A DNA stretch of 6,898 nucleotides from Solirubrobacteraceae bacterium (GTDB lineage: Bacteria > Actinomycetota > Thermoleophilia > Solirubrobacterales > Solirubrobacteraceae). Below, one piece after another: positions 5,180 through 6,898 of the stretch (the stretch's first letter is position 1; each line of letters starts with the position of its first letter). A program made the translations under genes and the position numbers. Location: contig JASLHP010000282.1 in the NCBI GenBank assembly GCA_030149625.1, positions 1 to 6,898 on the forward strand. Direction: 5' to 3'. The notes below the pieces were generated by a model. That model had not been told where the DNA came from. It worked only from the letters and a program-made list of their open reading frames with translations, and did no database searches.

Positions 5180-6103
5180 ATGAACCCAGGAACCGACAGC
5201 AAGCTCTACATCCTCGCGTTCGACCACCGTGGCTCATTCCAGAAGAAGTTCTTCGGGATCGAGGGCGAGCCGGACTCCGAGCAGACCGCCATCATCGCCG
5301 ACGCCAAGCACCTGATCTTCGAGGGCATGCTGCAGGCCGTCGGCGCGGGCGCCGACGCGTCCGTCACCGGGGTACTCGTCGACGAGCAGTTCGGCTCCAG
5401 CGTGCCCACCGAGGCGCATGAGCGCGGGCTCAAGCTCGCGATGCCCGCCGAGCGCTCCGGGCAGAACATGTTCGACTTCCAGTACGGCGATGACTTCGGC
5501 AAGCACATCGAGCGCTTCGACCCGGACTTCACGAAGGTGCTCGTCCGCTACAACCCCGACGGCGACGCCGACGCCAACCGCGAGCAGCTCGCCAAGCTGC
5601 TGCGCCTCAGCGACTGGCTCAAGGCCAACGACCGCAGGTTCTTGTTCGAGCTGCTCGTGCCCGCCGAGGACGCCCAGCTCGAGTCCGTCGGCGGCGACAC
5701 CGACCGCTACGACGCCGAGCTGCGCCCCGCGCTGATGCGCCGCGCCATCGCCGAGATCCAAGACGCCGGCATCGTCGTCGACATCTGGAAGATCGAGGGC
5801 GTCGATCAGCGCTCCGACTGCGAGATGCTCGCCGCGCAGACCCGCAGTGGCGGTCGCGACGGCGTCAAGTGCGTGGTGCTGGGCCGTGGCGCCGACGACG
5901 CCAAGGTCGACCAGTGGCTCGCCGCCGCCGCGCCCGTCGAGGGCTACATCGGCTTCGCGATCGGCCGCTCCATCTGGTGGGACCCGCTCAAGGCCTATGT
6001 GGACGGCAAGATCGAGCGCTCCGCCGGCGCGCGCAAGATCGCGGAGAACTATCTGCGCTTCGTCGCCGTGTACGAGCGCGCAAAGCCGCCCGTCGCCTCC
6101 TAG
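5180..6103 (+). CDS. Stand-alone IolC C-terminal-type (DUF2090) class I aldolase-like protein
   Basis: A 307-residue protein matching the domain found at the C-terminus of many proteobacterial IolC proteins, where it is annotated as 2-deoxy-5-keto-gluconate-6-phosphate aldolase of myo-inositol breakdown. The opening LYILAFDHRGSF (9-20) is the family signature. The fold should be a TIM barrel related to LacD-type aldolases. K204 in DIWKIEGVD is the likely Schiff-base lysine by analogy with LacD; K119 is another conserved-looking candidate. GFAIGRSIWWDPLKAY (258-273) looks like the phosphate-binding and closing segment. The whole protein is one domain; the PfkB sugar-kinase half of IolC is absent, and no other inositol gene is in view, so the true substrate may be a different sugar phosphate. 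ATG 5180 is chosen as the first codon before the family signature, with a -10-like box directly upstream. A 17-base gap to the next gene suggests an operon. Confidence 0.85.
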   Translation: MNPGTDSKLYILAFDHRGSFQKKFFGIEGEPDSEQTAIIADAKHLIFEGMLQAVGAGADASVTGVLVDEQFGSSVPTEAHERGLKLAMPAERSGQNMFDFQYGDDFGKHIERFDPDFTKVLVRYNPDGDADANREQLAKLLRLSDWLKANDRRFLFELLVPAEDAQLESVGGDTDRYDAELRPALMRRAIAEIQDAGIVVDIWKIEGVDQRSDCEMLAAQTRSGGRDGVKCVVLGRGADDAKVDQWLAAAAPVEGYIGFAIGRSIWWDPLKAYVDGKIERSAGARKIAENYLRFVAVYERAKPPVAS

Positions 6104-6120
6104 CCGGCTCGGGTGCGCGC

Positions 6121-6360
6121 ATGAAGATGCGTCAGAGCCTCGCGGAGTGGGAGCGTGCCTTCGTCAAGGAGGCGTCGCTCGATCGTCTTCGGCGCGACTC
6201 GCTACGGCGTACCACCGAGCAGCGCGCCTTCAAGCGCGATCTCGCGCGTCGTCACAAGCGTGGCTCCGTACGCTTCGTGCTGCTCGTGCTCACGCTGATG
6301 CTCACGGCAGCCGTCGTTACCGTCGTCATGTTTCGGACGTTGTACCTATTGCTGGGCTAG
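6121..6360 (+). CDS. Small single-pass membrane protein of unknown function downstream of the aldolase
   Basis: A 79-residue protein I do not recognise. Residues 1-49 are highly charged and helical in character, with many Arg/Lys (LRRDSLRR, DLARRHKRGS), probably cytoplasmic and perhaps membrane-surface or nucleic-acid contacting. A strong hydrophobic helix (about 50-69) follows and the protein ends shortly after it in FRTLYLLLG. The positive-inside rule gives an N-in tail-anchor-like topology. The ATG at 6121 lies 17 bases after the aldolase stop, on the same strand, with only a weak GGG at 10 bases as ribosome site; the second Met (codon 3) is an alternative start. Reality is supported by the tight spacing, the sensible topology and the lack of any competing frame. 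Function and link to the aldolase are unknown. Confidence 0.72.
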   Translation: MKMRQSLAEWERAFVKEASLDRLRRDSLRRTTEQRAFKRDLARRHKRGSVRFVLLVLTLMLTAAVVTVVMFRTLYLLLG

Positions 6361-6401
6361 GAGCGCCTTCAGCGCGCGTCGCTCAACCCCGCGATGCTCG
6401 G

Positions 6402-6662
6402 CTAAGAGCCCTCGCCGAGCTCGCGCAGCGACTCGTCCACGCCCGCACCGCCCTGCGCGGGAGGCGCACCGTCCTTCGTCGCCGCCGGCAGGCTACCGCC
6501 TTCGCGGTGGATCTCGAGGTAGATCTCCTTGCGGAACACCGGCACACGCTGCGGCGCCTGGATACCGATGCGCACCTTCTCACCCATGACCGACAGCACG
6601 GACACCTCGATCTCATCCCCGATCATGATGCTCTGGTTGGACTTGCGCGTCAGCACCAGCAT
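6402..6662 (-). CDS. csrA: CsrA, carbon storage regulator / translational repressor, with C-terminal extension
   Basis: An 86-residue protein. Residues 1-51 are a clear CsrA: MLVLTRKSNQSIMIGDEIEV, then VMGEKVRIGIQAPQRVPVFR and KEIYLEI. L4, R6 and R44, which form the RNA-binding surface in studied CsrA proteins, are all kept. CsrA acts as a domain-swapped dimer binding GGA motifs in mRNA leaders, often blocking ribosome binding; outside the gamma-proteobacteria it usually controls flagellin and is antagonised by FliW. Here the core is followed by about 30 residues rich in Gly, Ala, Pro and acidic residues (about 55-86), making it longer than the usual 60-75. The start ATG at 6662 follows a strong Shine-Dalgarno. 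Neither fliW nor any flagellar gene is beside it in this window. The frame stays open upstream of 6662, but that part has no CsrA similarity and lies in the promoter region. Confidence 0.95.
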   Translation of the reverse strand: MLVLTRKSNQSIMIGDEIEVSVLSVMGEKVRIGIQAPQRVPVFRKEIYLEIHREGGSLPAATKDGAPPAQGGAGVDESLRELGEGS

Positions 6663-6672
6663 TTTGGGCGCA

Positions 6673-6680
6673 CCTTCCTC
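6673..6680 (-). promoter_or_regulatory. Strong Shine-Dalgarno of csrA, containing a GGA CsrA-type site
   Basis: Minus-strand GAGGAAGG ends 10 bases before the csrA ATG. It is one of the clearest ribosome binding sites in the window and fixes the start. Its GGA core is the motif CsrA binds, so autorepression is possible, though I see no stable hairpin presenting it. Confidence 0.6.
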
Positions 6681-6726
6681 GTTGCCGTTTGGCGACCCGG
6701 CGCAACCCCAAACCGCCGGGACGCGA

Positions 6727-6732
6727 AGCATA
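6727..6732 (-). promoter_or_regulatory. Candidate -10 box of csrA
   Basis: Minus-strand TATGCT fits TATAAT at four of six positions, including the key A2 and T6. A transcript starting about 7 bases downstream would carry a leader of roughly 58 bases containing the Shine-Dalgarno. No good -35 at 16-18 bases is visible; TTGTAT lies 22 bases upstream. Confidence 0.28.
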
Positions 6733-6836
6733 GTCGCAGGACCGGGGGAACGCGATACAAATTTCTGAAACGTCGCCGGCCGAGCGCACGGCGCGGTGCT
6801 CGTGCGCTCTCTGCCGCGCCGCGCGAGCGCTTGCGC

Positions 6837-6842
6837 TAGTCT
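6837..6842 (+). promoter_or_regulatory. Candidate -10 box of the right-edge gene
   Basis: TAGTCT fits TANNNT and ends 12 bases before the ATG at 6855, giving an expected leader of about 5-6 bases. It lies in the divergent spacer shared with csrA. Confidence 0.3.
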
Positions 6843-6854
6843 CCCGGACCGTTC

Positions 6855-6898
6855 ATGCCCCGTAAATCTCTGCGACCGCACCTCAACCAGATCCGCGC
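6855..6898 (+). CDS. Start of an unrecognised gene, cut by the right edge
   Basis: An ATG at 6855 opens a frame of 14 whole codons (reading MPRKSLRPHLNQIR) plus two bases, with no stop before the window ends. The peptide is basic, with a Pro/Arg/Lys-rich start, and too short to assign. Support comes from the -10-like TAGTCT just upstream, the divergent layout with csrA and actinobacterial-looking codon choice. No Shine-Dalgarno is seen. Confidence 0.5.
   Translation, partial: MPRKSLRPHLNQIR

Noticed and set aside
6361..6401. Terminator between the small membrane gene and csrA
   Set aside because: The best stem is GCGC/GCGC around a 5-base loop (6363-6375) without a T-run; too weak to call, though a terminator is expected in this convergent gap.
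5847..6839. Long plus-strand frame overlapping aldolase, small membrane gene and csrA
   Set aside because: It crosses three better-supported genes and its product is compositionally biased Arg/Ala/Ser sequence.
6663..6881. N-terminal extension of csrA to an upstream start
   Set aside because: CsrA always begins at its MLVLTRK strand; a strong Shine-Dalgarno precedes that ATG and the extra part covers the divergent promoter region.
1..6898. CRISPR array, insertion sequence, toxin-antitoxin or defence system
   Set aside because: No spaced direct repeats, transposase or matching protein pair were found; repetitive-looking stretches are low-complexity coding sequence of the sigma-factor tail.

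Overview
The window is a very GC-rich, gene-dense stretch of bacterial chromosome. The protein set is a mycobacterial-type IlvG thiamine-diphosphate enzyme, a sigma factor fused to a zinc-finger/membrane/Pro-Thr tail, a zinc-ribbon rhomboid, CsrA, and a stand-alone IolC-type aldolase domain. Start codons mostly lack good Shine-Dalgarno sequences but have -10-like boxes very close by. Together this suggests a high-GC actinobacterium, most likely the Thermoleophilia/Solirubrobacterales side of the phylum. That placement is inference from gene style; no phylogenetic marker gene is present. I see no integrase, transposase, CRISPR array or other mobile-element mark, and it reads as ordinary core/near-core chromosome.

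Layout. (1) 1-1296, minus: 432 N-terminal codons of an acetolactate-synthase-like enzyme whose C-terminus lies beyond the left edge. (2) 1335-1423, minus: tRNA-Leu(UAA) with a long variable arm, 38 bases upstream of gene 1 and pointing the same way. (3) 1573-3255, plus: a 560-residue ECF-like sigma factor with a zinc-binding anti-sigma-like module, a membrane segment, His clusters and a Pro/Thr-rich tail. (4) 3274-3327: a nested inverted repeat between convergent genes, probably a shared terminator. (5) 3334-5119, minus: a probable three-gene operon, transcribed in the order zinc-ribbon rhomboid lacking catalytic residues, 93-residue stand-alone Lrp/AsnC (RAM) sensor domain, single-pass membrane protein of unknown function. 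(6) 5180-6360, plus: an IolC-C-terminal-type aldolase followed 17 bases later by a 79-residue membrane protein. (7) 6402-6662, minus: csrA with a C-terminal tail. (8) 6855-end, plus: the first 14 codons of an unrecognised gene.

How the parts relate. The left part links a leucine tRNA and a branched-chain-amino-acid-type enzyme, possibly by chance. The centre is rich in membrane and sensing functions: a membrane-tethered sigma factor converges on an operon with a rhomboid-fold protein and a small-molecule-binding domain, which invites but does not prove a signalling link. The right part combines sugar/inositol-type carbon metabolism with a post-transcriptional regulator, CsrA. Four genes (1, the rhomboid, the aldolase and the right-edge gene) have a -10-like hexamer only 6 to 12 bases before the start codon, which suggests leaderless or near-leaderless mRNAs. 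csrA and the operon-internal RAM gene have real Shine-Dalgarno sequences instead. No non-genic stretch exceeds 300 bases; the longest are 1424-1572 and 6663-6854, both divergent promoter regions.
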